Source of the DNA: Linanthus parryae
Taxonomy: Eukaryota > Streptophyta > Magnoliopsida > Ericales > Polemoniaceae
Direction of reading: 5' to 3'
DNA: 64,000 nucleotides
Assembly: GCA_023055425.1 (NCBI GenBank)
Contig: JALGPY010000001.1
Coordinates: 72,410,994 to 72,474,993 of the forward strand
Part shown: in pieces, positions 33,748 through 45,300 of the stretch
How positions within the stretch are numbered: the first letter of the stretch is position 1
Layout: every line of letters starts with the position of its first letter
Translations under genes and position numbers: made by a program
Notes under the pieces: generated by a model
Seen by the model: only the letters and a program-made list of their open reading frames with translations
Database searches by the model: none
What the model was told of the DNA's origin: nothing

Positions 33748-34072
33748 GCGGACGAACGTGCCGTTGCGGTTAAGCTAATTAAGCCGCCATTAATGGGCGC
33801 ATTAACCACACTGCAACGGTCACATTCTCCGTTATATATAGGACGTTAACCTTTCCATACAGAAGAGAACACACTAGCCATACGCGGAAGCTCTGCCAAA
33901 CCTCTGTCTCTCTCTCAGACATTACTACTGCCTTACTCTCTCCCTACACACAACCCAACTCTTCCTGTGCCATCTCTGATGCTCTACTTACGGTGTACAC
34001 GGAGGTCTCCCCGTCGGAATCTCTTGTGCACATTTTGGTGAACTTGACGTGAACTTACCATCAAAAGCAACC

Positions 34073-35700
34073 ATGTCTCAGGAGGATGATATCAGCAACA
34101 GATCGCCTTCCACCGAAGCCGCCTCGGGAGAGGAGACCCGCCGCACTCCTACGACCACCGGTGAGGCCCCGACGCTAGAATCCTTGGACGCCACCATCCA
34201 AGGTCAGGCGAAAGCCCTCAAAGCTCAATCTAGGCAGCTAGAACGGATCATGGCTGTCTTGGGGACCCTTGCACCGAACCCTGCGCAAGCCACCGCCGTC
34301 TCTCAGGTAGGAGGAGCCTCTACCGCTCAAGGATTGGGAGTGTCAACCACACCCCCAACCCTAATCTGCAGACTCCACCAGCAACTACGCAGCTACCCTC
34401 GATTAAAGGGTCGACAGCTCAAATGTTGCCCCTCACGGCTCACACCCCTCAGCCTCCGGCCTTGGTACCTAATCCGGCCTCGCAATATCCCTTGCCTCCT
34501 CTAACGGCAATCTGGGGTAATGCGAACGCTCAATACGTCCCCAATCCTCCTACGGCATATGTGTCGCCTCCGCCTTCGGCGACCCCTCCACCTGCTACCG
34601 AGGGAAACAAACCAGAGTGTATGACGTCTCTGCAGAAGCGCATAGACACCATTATTGCTCACCAATCGTTCGCGGATACCATTATTCCGAAGCTGGACAA
34701 CAATCCACCTATCCCGCGAGAGATTTATCTCATGCCTAACCCGGTTGCGTACAAGGCTCCCAAATGGGACAAGTTCGAAGATGTCAATGGAGACGCTCAT
34801 GAACATGTCATGCGTTTCATCGATGTCATGGGGCCGTATGGAGCTGATCCCAAGCTGCTGATGCGAGAATTCCCGAAGTCTTTGGGAAACGTGGCGTACA
34901 AGTGGTACAGGACATTGGAAGCTGGGTCTGTCAAGACTTGGGACGACATGGTCCAAAAGTTCTATACCAAGTTCTTCCAGATGGAGGAAAAGGTGACAAT
35001 GATCCACCTCTCGCGGATGTATCAGAAGCGCGAGGAGGACGGGATAACTTTCATCAAGAACTTCAGGGCGAAGTCCTTGGAATGCAAAGATCCGATGCTC
35101 GAAAGTCGGCTTGTAGAGATATGCCTGCAGTGCATGCGAGATGAATATAAAGGTATGCTCATCAACCTGCAAATGCCCACGTTTTCAAAACTAATCGAAT
35201 GCACGAAGAACATCGAGCCCATAGTAGAGAGACAGAAAAAGAAAAACGCTCCGGAGCGGTACTACCTACAAGATCGGGAGATTCAGTTACAAGAGGGGAC
35301 GCGAAGCTGAGGTCAATACAGTTTCACCCCAGAAGCAGGCGAAGATTGTGAACTTCGACGCACCACCTCTGCCATGTTCGGTGGAAGAAGCAAGCGACCT
35401 CTGCAGGCAGTGGCGCAAGGACGACGTCCTACCCCCACTCAAGAAAGCACCCTCCAAGGAGATGGTGAGGGACCCGAAGTGGTGCGAATACCACGGCAAG
35501 GTCATGCATTCCACAGCGGACTGTAAGAAGCTCAGAATTGTATTCAGCCAAAAGATGAAGAACGGCGAGCTGATCGTCAGCGATCACAGGAAGGATGTGC
35601 GCAACAATCCACTTCCTGCCCATGCGGAGCAAGACTCAAAAGGTAAAGAGGTCGCCATGATCTCGATTGTGGATCTGGAAGAGGTCGCAGAGGATGGTTT
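34073..35700 (+). pseudogene. Element C gag polyprotein
   Basis: ATG at 34073, only 40 bp after the LTR. The N-terminal part is Ser/Thr/Pro rich. The capsid-like core includes KWDKFEDVNGDAHEHVMRFI, KSLGNVAYKWYRTLEAGSV and WDDMVQKFYTKFFQMEEKV, the usual Ty3/gypsy gag pattern. A knuckle WCEYHGKVMHSTADC follows (C-x2-H-x4-H-x4-C, the CHHC form common in Tat-like gags rather than CCHC). The frame changes near 34340-34370 and again near 35265; the two shifts return the frame to the original one, so they look like separate one-base lesions. Gag forms the virus-like particle in the cytoplasm. Confidence 0.85.
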
Positions 35701-36673
35701 ACCCATCATTGCCGAAGTCCATGATGATGAGGACTACAGCGTAGACACGGAGGACGAACGTGCCGACCGGATGAAGGGGTCGCACGGCTTTAGCAGATTC
35801 TTCGATGAGATGAACTTCTCAGAGAAATGCCGGACAGAAATGACGAAAGCAATCTTGAGGATAGCAGAGGACTACGAGGAGGATCTTGTAGTCTCCAACG
35901 GGAAAGTCATCAGAGCGTCTCGCTCTACAGAAAAGATTATGACCTTTTCCGCCAGCGACAAAAAGACAGATGCGAGCCACCAGAGGCCTCTGTATGTGAC
36001 GGCCATCATCAATGGCGTAGAATTCAAAAGAGCATTCGTCGATGGAGGAGCAGCGGTCAACGTCGTTTCGCTCCACACACTGAAGCTCGCAGGGATCCCC
36101 GAGTACAAGATTGTCAGGCGTCCATCTCCGCTGATGGGATTTGGAAGCGACTCCAAAATGACGATAGGATGGATCCGCCTGGGCGTCCAGATCGGCAAAA
36201 TCAAGTGCTCAGCGAAGTTCTATGTCATAGATGCGAACACTACGTATCACATGATCATAGGTCGAGCCTGGATTCATCGCTTTGACGCGGTCCCTTCAAC
36301 AGCTCACCAAGTAATGAAAGCTATCTGGAACGACAGAATAGTCGAGATACCGGCTTCAACGAATCCATTCAACATGGATGAAGCGCATCTCAGCGAAGCG
36401 GTGTGGTTCACCGAGATGGCGGACGAGCAAACACCGGGACCATTCAACCCTACTCCTTTACCCCTATGGGAAGATATCAAGGATCATTCGCCTGCGGGAG
36501 TGATGGTGACAAGGGAGGATGCCAAGGAAAAGCCGCCCACGAGGGAAGAGGCGCCGCGAATCGCTTACCAACGAAAGAACGTATATACTCTGAAGAGAAT
36601 AGCAAAGCATGACCCTAAAGGCAAAGAGATAGAGAGTTTCTACGCCAACGGGAAGAAATGCTATCGCATATGA
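35701..36673 (+). pseudogene. Element C aspartic protease
   Basis: In the same frame as the gag C-terminus: RPLYVTAIINGVEFKRAFVD, then GGAAVNVVS, the active-site block with Asp-Gly-Gly in place of Asp-Thr/Ser-Gly, as in many plant Ty3/gypsy proteases. Then MGFGSDSKMTIGWIRLGVQI and YHMIIGRAWIHRFDAVPSTA, the flap and the C-terminal IGR block. It ends in a TGA at 36671-36673; the frame continues after it into RT, so this stop may be a lesion. Confidence 0.85.
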
Positions 36674-36685
36674 AGGTGCGCGGGG

Positions 36686-38290
36686 ATGTCCTCACGCGGG
36701 CATGGGGATATCCCTGGGCAAATCAACCAAATCGAGCAGATTTCGGTAACAGAAAAACCCAGGCCACAAACGCAGGAGCTAAAGGAAGTGTTCCTAAGCC
36801 CAAACGAAGAAAAGAAGAGGCCAGTCTTTCTAAGTGCGGACCTCATAAGCGAAGAGGAGCAAGGACTATTGCGGCTCCTGACTGAGTACAAAGACGTGTT
36901 CGCATGGGAGTATGATGAGATGCCCGGACTGGACACAAGCATCACCATGCACCGTTTAGACATCATACCGGGGTCTAAGCTGGTAAAGCAGAGCACAAGA
37001 AGGTTCAGGCCGAAGCTTAACGTAAAGATCAAACAGGAGATTGTCAAACTCCTGGAGGCCAGGTTCATAGAACCGAATCACCATCCCACGTGGCTGGCCA
37101 ATATTGTGCCAGTGGTAAAGAAGAATGGACAGCTTCGCATCTGCGTGGATTTCCGAGACCTCAATCGCTTTTGCCCCAAGGACGATTTTCCGCTCCCCAA
37201 CATCGATTTGCTCATCGATTCGACAGCGGGTCATCGCATGTTCAGTTTCATGGACGGCTTCAGCGGGTACAACCAGATCAAGATGGACCCTGAAGATGCA
37301 CGGAAAACTGCATTCATCACCCCAGTGGGAGTGTTCAACTACACGGTGATGCCCTTTGGTCTCAAAAACGCAGGTGCAACCTACCAGCGGGCCATGATGG
37401 CCCTATTCCACGACATGATGCACAAGGAAGTGGAATTTTATGTAGATGACCTCGTGGTTAAATCCAAGCAGGAGGCAGATCACCTGGCAGATTTGCGGAA
37501 GGTGTTCAACAGATGCAGACGCTTTCAGTTGAAGATGAACCCTATGAAATGCGCATTTGGGGCAACGTCAGGGAAATTCTTGGGATGCGTGGTACATCGT
37601 CAAGGAATCGAGCCTGACCCTGCGAAAGTTTCAGCCATCATCAGCATGACTCCGCTGCATGACCAGAGTGCCTTGAAGACATTCTTGGGGAAGTTGTCGT
37701 ATCTGCGAAGATTCATCCCAGCGATTGCTGAGATTACTTTTTGTTTCAGTAATCTTCTCAAAAAAGATGCCGCATACAACTGGACTCCGTAGCACGAAGC
37801 TGCGTTCGGGAAGCTAAAAGAGCTGCTGACGTCTTCAAAAATAATGATCGCACCTCAGTTAGGATCACCGCTTTTGCTGTATCTAACGTGAACGAGGAAA
37901 TCCATAGGAGCTCTTTTGGCTCAGGAGTACGAGGGTCAAGAAAGGCCCATCTACTACATCTCTCGCATTGTGCAGCCCGCAGAATCAAGGTACACGGACA
38001 TTGAGCGTCATTGCCTTGCCTTATTCTTCATAATAGAGAAGTTGAGACACTACTTTGCGTCGCACAAAGGGGTGGTGGTTACAAAAAGTGATCCCATACG
38101 ATATCTGCTAACTCACACTACTCCTGGAGGAAGATTGGCAAAATGGTATATGACCATTTCCCAGTTTGATATCACATGCGTTAGGCCGCGAGCGATCAAG
38201 TCGCAGGCGGTAGCGGATTTGTTGGCGCAGTTCCCCGACAACAGCCATGAGCCTGTGATCGAAGAAGAACTCGAGGGACCTGAAATCTAT
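36686..38290 (+). pseudogene. Element C reverse transcriptase and RNase H
   Basis: RT blocks in order: KKNGQLRICVDFRDLNRFCP, FSFMDGFSGYNQIKMDPEDA (first Asp), VMPFGLKNAGATYQRAM, EFYVDDLVVKSK (catalytic YVDD at ~37440), FLGCVVHRQGIEPDP and TFLGKLSYLRRFIPA. A TAG stands at 37790-37792 and a TGA at 37889-37891, where the family has sense codons. The RNase H connection follows: GALLAQEYEGQERPIYYISR, ERHCLALFFIIEKLRHYF and WYMTISQFDITCVRPRAIKS. It copies the RNA into DNA in the particle. The two stops make it inactive as read. Confidence 0.92.
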
Positions 38291-38700
38291 GCAGTCGATG
38301 TACCCTATTGGACGCTCCATTTCGAGGGTTCGTCAACAAGGAAATGCGGAGGCATTGGGATAGTCTTGACCAAGCCAGATGGGGAGGTCATACAGATGTC
38401 CGCAAAGCTTGACTTCGCAGTCACTAACAATGAAGCAGAATATGAGGCTCTCATCGCGGGACTCCGTGCAGCGAAAGCTTTAGAAGTAAGCAACTTGACG
38501 GTCATGGGGGACTCCAAGCTAATCGTCAAGGAAACCTCGGGCGAGTACGGTTTGAAGGAGATAAACCTTCTGTCCTACCGGACTTTGGTACAAAAGTTGG
38601 TGCAGCAATTCTGCGACGTTAGGTACGAGCACAAGCCCCGAGCGGACAACAGGCATGCAGACGCTTTGGCCACTTTGGGGTCCAAGGTTAGTACGAACAA
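38291..38700 (+). pseudogene. Element C second (archaeal-type) RNase H
   Basis: A second RNase H directly after the first: WTLHFEGSSTRKCGGIGIVL, NNEAEYEALIAGLRAAKAL, TVMGDSKLIVKETSGEY and NRHADALATLGSK. Dual RNase H is characteristic of the Tat clade. The first catalytic Asp, usually in FDGSS, is Glu here (FEGSS at ~38320). The other catalytic residues (Glu in NEAEY, Asp in GDSKL, Asp in HADAL) are present. Confidence 0.88.
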
Positions 38701-38769
38701 ATGTCCTGCAAGAATCTCGATCGAAGTGCGGACATCGTCGGCGTTAACAGAAGACGCTGCGATGATGAA

Positions 38770-39185
38770 CACGTGGACGATGCGGACTGGAGAAAGGCAA
38801 TCTTACGAGCCATCTCAGAAGGCACCAGCAGCGAGAACTGGACACTCACAAAGGGGTATTACATACATGACAACACCCTTTACTACAAGGGCCCTGGCGG
38901 AATACTCATGCGATGTGTTTCCGAGCAAGAGGGACAATTGCTGCTAGAGAAGATTCATCAACATGCTTGCGGAGAAAGCGAAGTGTCAATCTATCGGAAG
39001 GCTCAGAGATATGGCATTCACTGGCCAGACATGTCAACAGCCGCAGCACTAATACAGGGAAAGTGCGAGAGTTGCGCACTGATCAAGGATTCTTTACTCA
39101 TCGCTCTAACCGATGATGATGCGGATTGGAGGAAACCGCTCTTCGATTTTCTCACCCAAGGCACCGTACCCGAATCGAAGAAGCT
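38770..39185 (+). pseudogene. Element C extra H2C2-like module before integrase
   Basis: After a frameshift near 38775 the frame reads DDADWRKAILRAISEG, LYYKGPGGILMRCVSEQEGQ, LLEKIHQHACGESEVSIYRK and YGIHWPDMSTAAALIQGKCE. This has the layout of the HHCC zinc-binding N-terminus of Ty3/gypsy integrase (His-Gln-His and a Cys-x2-Cys at KCESC). The same layout is repeated immediately afterwards (DDADWRKPLFDFLTQG, then the HHCC of the actual integrase), so the linker and zinc module are present twice in tandem. Confidence 0.65.
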
Positions 39186-40346
39186 GAGAAATTGAAGAGG
39201 AAAGCATCCCGATACGTGGTACAAGAAAACCTGCTTTGGCGAAGAGGCCATGAGGGCAACTTGCTGCGATGTCTAGACGGCAGAGAAGCACAAGAAGTCA
39301 TGGACCTTTCTCATCAGGTGGAACACCAGGGAGGTGCGAAATTATGCAGGCAACTCCTCTCAATTGGATATTTCTGGCCCACGATGGAGGCTGATTGCCG
39401 CACCAAAGTACGACGCTGCCAGGAGTGTCAATTCAAAGGGAACCTAGTGCACGCTCCCGCTGTAGATCTACATACATTGGGAACGCCATGGCCATTTCAC
39501 ACATGGGCTCTAGATTTCATTGGTCCCATCCGACCAACTTCGCACGGAAACCATTTCATTCTCACCACGACGGAACTGTTCACCAAATGGGTGGAGGCGA
39601 TACCACTGAAGACGGCAAATGCACTAGCTGTGGTCCATTTCATCCAAGAAAACATCATATGCAGGTTCGGAATACCCAACACCATCCTTTCAGATAATGG
39701 TACTCCTTTTGTTAATCGCCAGGTGGCTGCGAAGCTAGCAGAATACAACATCAGGCAGATATGCTCCACCCCCTACTACCCGAAGGGGAATGGTCAAGCA
39801 GAAGCGACCAACAAGACGCTGTTGAGGATCTTGAGCAAGATGGTCGCAGATGACCACAAAAAGTGGGCTGATTCTCTAAGCATAGCCCTGTGGGCTTACC
39901 GAACTTCTCCAAGGACGCCCACAGGGGTCTCACCATTCCTCCTATGCTATGGGGCTGAGGATGTGGTACCCGCGGAGGTGAAAGTTAATTCGGCAAGATT
40001 GGCCTTCCACGCATTGTACGACAATCAACGCGATCATGACTTAGTCTTGCTGGAAGAAAAGCGAGAACAAGCTAAAAGGACCAACAAGCGGTATCAAGAA
40101 AGGATCGCTCGTGCGTACAACAAAACAGTCCAACGTAGAGATTTCGCGGTTGGAGATTTGGTCTTGCGCGCGTCTGACCATTGCATGCGAGAGGCGGCTC
40201 ACCCAAAGTTCGCAGCCAATTGGGAAGGACCCTTTGAAGTCACATAAGTCTTTGACAGTGGCTACTGCAGCATACGGAGGTTGCACGGAACGACCTCAAC
40301 CCCAAGCTCAGTCAACATGCGCTGGATTAAGAAGTACTATCCTTGA
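39186..40346 (+). pseudogene. Element C integrase
   Basis: After a second frameshift near 39175 the frame reads LLRCLDGREAQEVMDLSHQV, EHQGGAKLCRQ and CRTKVRRCQECQ (HHCC). The catalytic core is WALDFIGPI (Asp), LSDNGTPFVN (Asp) and GQAEATNKTLL (Glu). ALWAYRTSPRTPTGVSPFLL and FAVGDLVLRASD form the C-terminal part. A TAA stands at 40245-40247; beyond it the frame reads on for 32 codons (ending MRWIKKYYP) to a TGA at 40344-40346, the normal end for this family. No chromodomain is seen. Confidence 0.9.
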
Positions 40347-40554
40347 CTTCTCTCATTTTATGCGTTTTATTACAGCGTTGCCTTATGCCTTGTATAGCTA
40401 TGATTCGCACAATCTTCTCTCCCATATGAGAGAATTGTAATCTCATCTCTCCCATATGAGAGTACTATAATAAAAGGCTTCTCCCAAATGAGAAGAACTT
40501 CATACTTCTGGCTTTTTATATTGCTTCATTTGGTTTCTTGTTACTGTTAGCAAA

Positions 40555-41280
40555 AGCCTATCTGTCACGATAGCAGCCTATGCAAACGCGATCTTAATTG
40601 ATCTTCTAAGCCTATCAGTCACGATAGCAGCCTATGCAAACGCAATCTTAATTGATCTTCTAAGCCTATCTGTCACGATAGCAGCCTATGCAAACGCGAT
40701 CTTAATTGATATTCTAAGCCTATCTGTCACGATAGCAGCCTATGCAAACGCGATCTTAATTGATCTTCTAAGCCTATCTGTCACGATAGCAGCCTATGCA
40801 AACGCGATCTTAATTGATCTTCTAAGCCTATCTGTCACGGTAGCAGCTTATGCAAATGCGATCTTAATTGATCTTCTAAGCCTATCTGTCACGATAGCAG
40901 CCTATGCGAAAATGATCTTAATTGATCTTCTAAGCCTATCTACCACGATAGCAGCACATGCGAAAATGATCTTAATTGATCTTCTAAGCCTATCTGCCAC
41001 GATAGCAGCTCATGTGAAAACAATCTTAAGTAATCTTTTAAGCCTATCTGTTGTAATAGCAGCCTATGCGAACATGATCTTGAATGATCTTTCATGCCTA
41101 TCTGCCGCGATAGCAACGCTATAAAATGCGATTTTAAAATAGTTCTCAAGTCTATCTGCCATGATAGCAGTATTATGCAAAAATGATCTTAAGTGATCTC
41201 CAAAGGCCTATCTGATAAGATGGAACTCGCACTTGAGTCTAAAGGCAAATCACAAGCCCATCTGCCAAGATGGCACAGCT
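40555..41280 (+). repeat. 54-bp tandem repeat array with a repeated hairpin (~14 units)
   Basis: Units begin AGCCTATCTGTCACGATAGC and continue with AGCCTATGCAAACGCGATCT and TAATTGATCTTCTA. The first units are near identical and later ones decay, but the 54-bp phase holds from 40555 to ~41257. Each unit has a stem CTATC/GATAG around a 6-nt loop. It lies between the end of pol and the antisense gene. The open frame through the array (an 18-residue repeat) is a consequence of 54 being a multiple of three. Confidence 0.92.
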
Positions 41281-42381
41281 GCGCAAACACGATCTCGAAC
41301 GATCTAAAAACAATACGAAGTATGTATATAGCATTACACAAGGCGAAATCTGCCGATACACATGCGAAATTGTATTTTGTTGCAACAAGCCAGCAGATCA
41401 TACAAAGTGATTTATCACTATGAGTCGAAACGACTTACAATTTATCTGTCTAGATAGCAGCTTACAAGCGAAAAAGCTCAAATCTAACTACACAGCCGAC
41501 ATGGCTTACAATGCGTCTAAAAGCGTAACTTACGAACAAAGGGCAAGGGCTCCTTGTACACGGGGACGAGCGCAACGGCTCGCAACCCTGAGCTCACGAA
41601 CGTAGGGGCAGTAAGTTCTCCTCCAGGGATGCTGGAGGAGAATCCCGCCGTTCATTACGAGTCGGTAGCAAGGTCACTACGGCGCTGCACCTCACTGGAA
41701 GGCGGCCGGAAACATGACCTGCAAACATAATAGACGAAGAAAATTCTTCGAACAAAAGTGAGGTATTATATGCATCTTCTACGAAGGTTACAAAGATCAG
41801 TAAGCCTCATAAAGCGGATCTTGGAAACTATTTCTATAGCACAAAGCGCAAACTCAGGTCTCATGACTTGAAGTTGCCATGAATCAACGGAAAATAAGCG
41901 TTGAAGCCAGCAGTCGTAAGGACTCACGGCAAAGCACATATTTGGGATGAAGAACCCAAATAACAATAGGCAGGGGTTTATATAGACCTTGTGGAGACTC
42001 TTCAGTTGCCAAGATGAGTCAGCAGAATTTGAAAAGAGGGTAAGGTCAATCACTTACGCCTTGAAAAGCGGTAACGATCAATTACCCTACTAAAGGCTAC
42101 GACGATTCAGTTGCGTATCCTGATTAATGACGGATGGTCATGATTCGGATGGACTTCCCAAGCAAAGCGTGCTTATCTAATGAGCTATTAGCGCGAAAAT
42201 CAAGGCAGAGTATCAATTGCTGACGTCATAAATTGATGTGCACAGAGATATTCTAGCAAATCCCGAAAAGGGCAAAACGGGCACTTCGATTCTTTTGTTT
42301 TTGAAAAAAAAGGGGGGAGAAACCCTAGCAACATTACATTAATGTCTCAGCTATTTATTTGCTACTTTTCAAATTCAAAAA
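41281..42381. other. Non-coding part of element C between repeat array and antisense gene
   Basis: No gene seen. It contains a strong hairpin at 41616-41642 and, at 42304-42321, a purine tract GAAAAAAAAGGGGGGAGAAA that recurs at 46700-46716. Confidence 0.5.
41616..41642. other. Perfect 11-bp stem-loop
   Basis: TTCTCCTCCAG, GGATG, CTGGAGGAGAA: an 11-bp perfect inverted repeat with a 5-nt loop. Its role is not known; it could be an RNA structure near the 3' end of either transcript. Confidence 0.7.
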
Positions 42382-45300
42382 TCAAAGTAAACCCTTGATC
42401 AAGGAGTCATGAGGGGTGAACTGACGGCTCAGATTCTCCAACTGCTCCACTTCCTGCTTCAATTGCTCGCACTTGGCATTCATCTCATGATAGAGCTTCA
42501 TAGCCTCTTCAACCTTTTGCTTTTGCTGCTCTACCTTCTGCTTCTCAGCTGCGAGGTTTTGGTGGCCGAGTTTCAAAGTTACGGCTGCGCGAATCAGGGT
42601 AACTCTTTTCATAAGAAACTTGAAACCCAGCCTGCCTTGAACTTTGGCGAGAAGATTTTGGCACATGCCAAAAAGCAATTCGGCACTCTGAGGAGAAATG
42701 GTCGCAGGCATGACCGCAGACAGCTGCTCCAGAATCCAAATGGCCTCGGTAAGAAACAGCCTCCTGTCAAAGGGCCCTATCTCCAGAGACCTCGCAAATG
42801 ACTGGGGGTAGGCGAGGCGCATCCGAACTAGCCAATCCACGTCGGCTTGCTTCAAACCTGAAGCAATAGCAAAGCCAAGTCAACTATCAAAATTTGCAAA
42901 TGAAGAATGCGAAATGCAAACAGCAAAACACGACTTACCAGCTCCTTCAAGGATCTCATGAAGAGAAGGAATGCGCATTGCTGGGGTGGTCGAAGACTGT
43001 CCTCGCTCCATTGCCCTTTTATCATCTGCGAGCTCTAACTCCTCATAATTTGGGGGAAGAATATAAGCCGCACCAGGTGTGATCGCAGCCCCGACCTGCG
43101 AGCCCCAAAAGCTCCACGCAGGAAGAGGTGCCACCGGCTCACTCGTTGCTGGAGGCATGATGGCAGTAGAAGTTGTAGCTTGGCGAGGGATATCTCCAGA
43201 TGCGACAGCATCGGCAGCATTCGTTCCCATTCCCTCAGCACCAGCATGGGCATCTTCCTCCATTAACACAGTGTCAGCCTCGGCATCATCAGAAAGTTCG
43301 ATGACGTCCTCAAAAGGCTCTCCTGCGTATTCAGCAGCTGCGACGGGCTTCTCGGTATGAGAGCTCGGCACCGGGACATAGGACGCAGAAGGTTGACTTC
43401 TTTGCTCCAGCACGGGTTCATCAGCATTGCCTGCAAATCAAAATGCGATAGTATGAGGTAACTTGTATCGTATGATATTTTATTATCTTTGCTAAGCTAA
43501 GAGCAAGCACCTCCACGCGAAGGTGGGATTGCCATATCCTCGTCATACGCTAAGGACGTGGAACCTCGCTCTATTAATGTGCCTTCATTAGGCATGTCCT
43601 TAAGATGAGCGTGACCTGGGGCGTGAAGAAACCGGTCATGATTATGTTTCGAGTTGCTAAGTCTAGTTCATGCATATCGTTCAAGTGATTACCTGAGGGT
43701 TCATCGCACTTGCCTACTAGCCAACGGCGAATGTCAGCTTTTGACACACCATGCTTTAATGCACCCACAATAACATCTCGATAAGTTACTGCGAGATTAA
43801 AAATCTCACCTTCATTGCCGCCTGCGATTTCTTCAAAATCTGCTTGGGCTTGCTCCAAAGCTGCTGCATCCTCTTCTGGAGCCGCATCCTCTTCCTCAAC
43901 TCGAGGAGCCACCTCTTCGGGAAGCACATCTTCCTCATTGGTTGGACGCACTAAGTCGTCAACATGCTGTTCTTCGAGGCTCCTCTGCCTCACACGCTCG
44001 AGCTCCTCCTCTTCTCGCTTTCTTCTCCTTTCAGCAGCTTCCGCAGCTGTTTTCCTGGACTCGGCGAGAACGTCCTCGCTTATGGGTTCGTCAGAAATGC
44101 CAGAATGAGCACCCCTCTTCTGCCTCTTGGCCAAAAGGCCACTGATGGTCTCCTCATCATCATTATCTGCGAAGAAATGACTAATTCAAAATCAAGCTGA
44201 AAAAGAGTTATGATAATGAGAAGGGAAACGCGATGGAGATACCTCCTGATTCTTCCTCATGTATCACATTTGCTCTTTCTTCTTCTTCTTCTTCATCTCC
44301 TTCTCTTGACTCCCGCCTCTCCTCTTCTTCCTCCTGGACGAATGGAACGAAGGTCTCCACTGCGAGCTCCTTCCGCGTTTTACTGGTCATGCGACCTTTG
44401 CCTTTGTCCTTGGCAGAAAGGGATCTCGCAGGAGGGGAAGTTGGAGCGCTTCTAGGAGAAGAAATTGTAATTCCTCTTTGCCTAGGCCTCTTTGCTCTTG
44501 GCGCGGCAGTCGCTGGAGGAGACGGATCATCTCTGGGAGACGAGGCCGGAGCATTGTCTATCAGCGAGTCAGCAAAAGCATTCATGACCTCGCAAATCCT
44601 GGTTTCAACCTCAGGATCCATCCTCGATGCTAGCAGGAACGACTGTCCTTGTCTTCTTGTGGTAACAATGGTGTTAACCAGCGATTTGGAACGATCGCCA
44701 GATGCGAACCTCCGCTCATGGCACTACAGCAAGCAGTGTAGAATAAAGATGTCAATATGTGAAAATAAAGAAGCTTAGCGCATGCAAAAGAAGTTGCTTA
44801 CCTTAGCAAAAGTCTCGCTGTATCTGATGACATGCGAGTCGCCTTTCTTAACTGCGGCGATCTTTTCATCCAGAATGACGGCAGGGCACAAATGGTTCTC
44901 ATGATCCAACAATGAGTAGCAACCATATTCAGACTCGTCCAGACTGCAGTTGGGACGAAACGAAAAAGAGTTTCTTTTGATCACAGGAGATCTGCTTGGC
45001 TGAGGGGCTGACTGTGTCTCAAATCTTGTCTGCTGGGCGTGCCAGTATGCGAGCCAGTTCTTAGAACAACCACCTTCGCGGTTACCCGCAGGTTGCTCAA
45101 AGGGAAGGTTGCTCATGAAGACTGTTTTGCACTCCTTTGTCAACAAACGCTTATAGCAGCCTCTGATAATAGACTGTGGCCAGATTGATGGTGCCACTGC
45201 ATCAAAGCCAAACTGGGGACAAACGCGAGTGGGATCAACATCCACAGTAATCCTCTCATACCTCGGCGCGAGCTCACGAATATGCTCTGCGAGAGCAGGA

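Larger units (their letters stand above)
33405..34032 (+). repeat. 5' LTR of element C
   Basis: 628 bp, TGTAGATAGTG to CTTGTGCACA. It has two TATA-like sites (CTATATAGG at ~33740 and TTATATATAGG at ~33832), CT/TC-rich sequence after them, and three GGTCAA boxes upstream. Confidence 0.92.

Noticed and set aside
34501..35172. 223-codon minus-strand ORF opposite gag of element C (also minus-strand ORFs opposite pol)
   Set aside because: Codon shadow of gag; composition follows the opposite strand and no domain is seen.
40912..41149. ORFs with an 18-residue repeat (LSLSATIAAH-like) on both strands
   Set aside because: The repeat unit is 54 bp, a multiple of three, so it stays open by construction; the conserved feature is the hairpin.
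43079..44200. Plus-strand Ser-rich ORFs opposite the antisense gene
   Set aside because: Shadows of the Glu- and Ala-rich exons (GAG/GAA repeats read as Ser and Leu).
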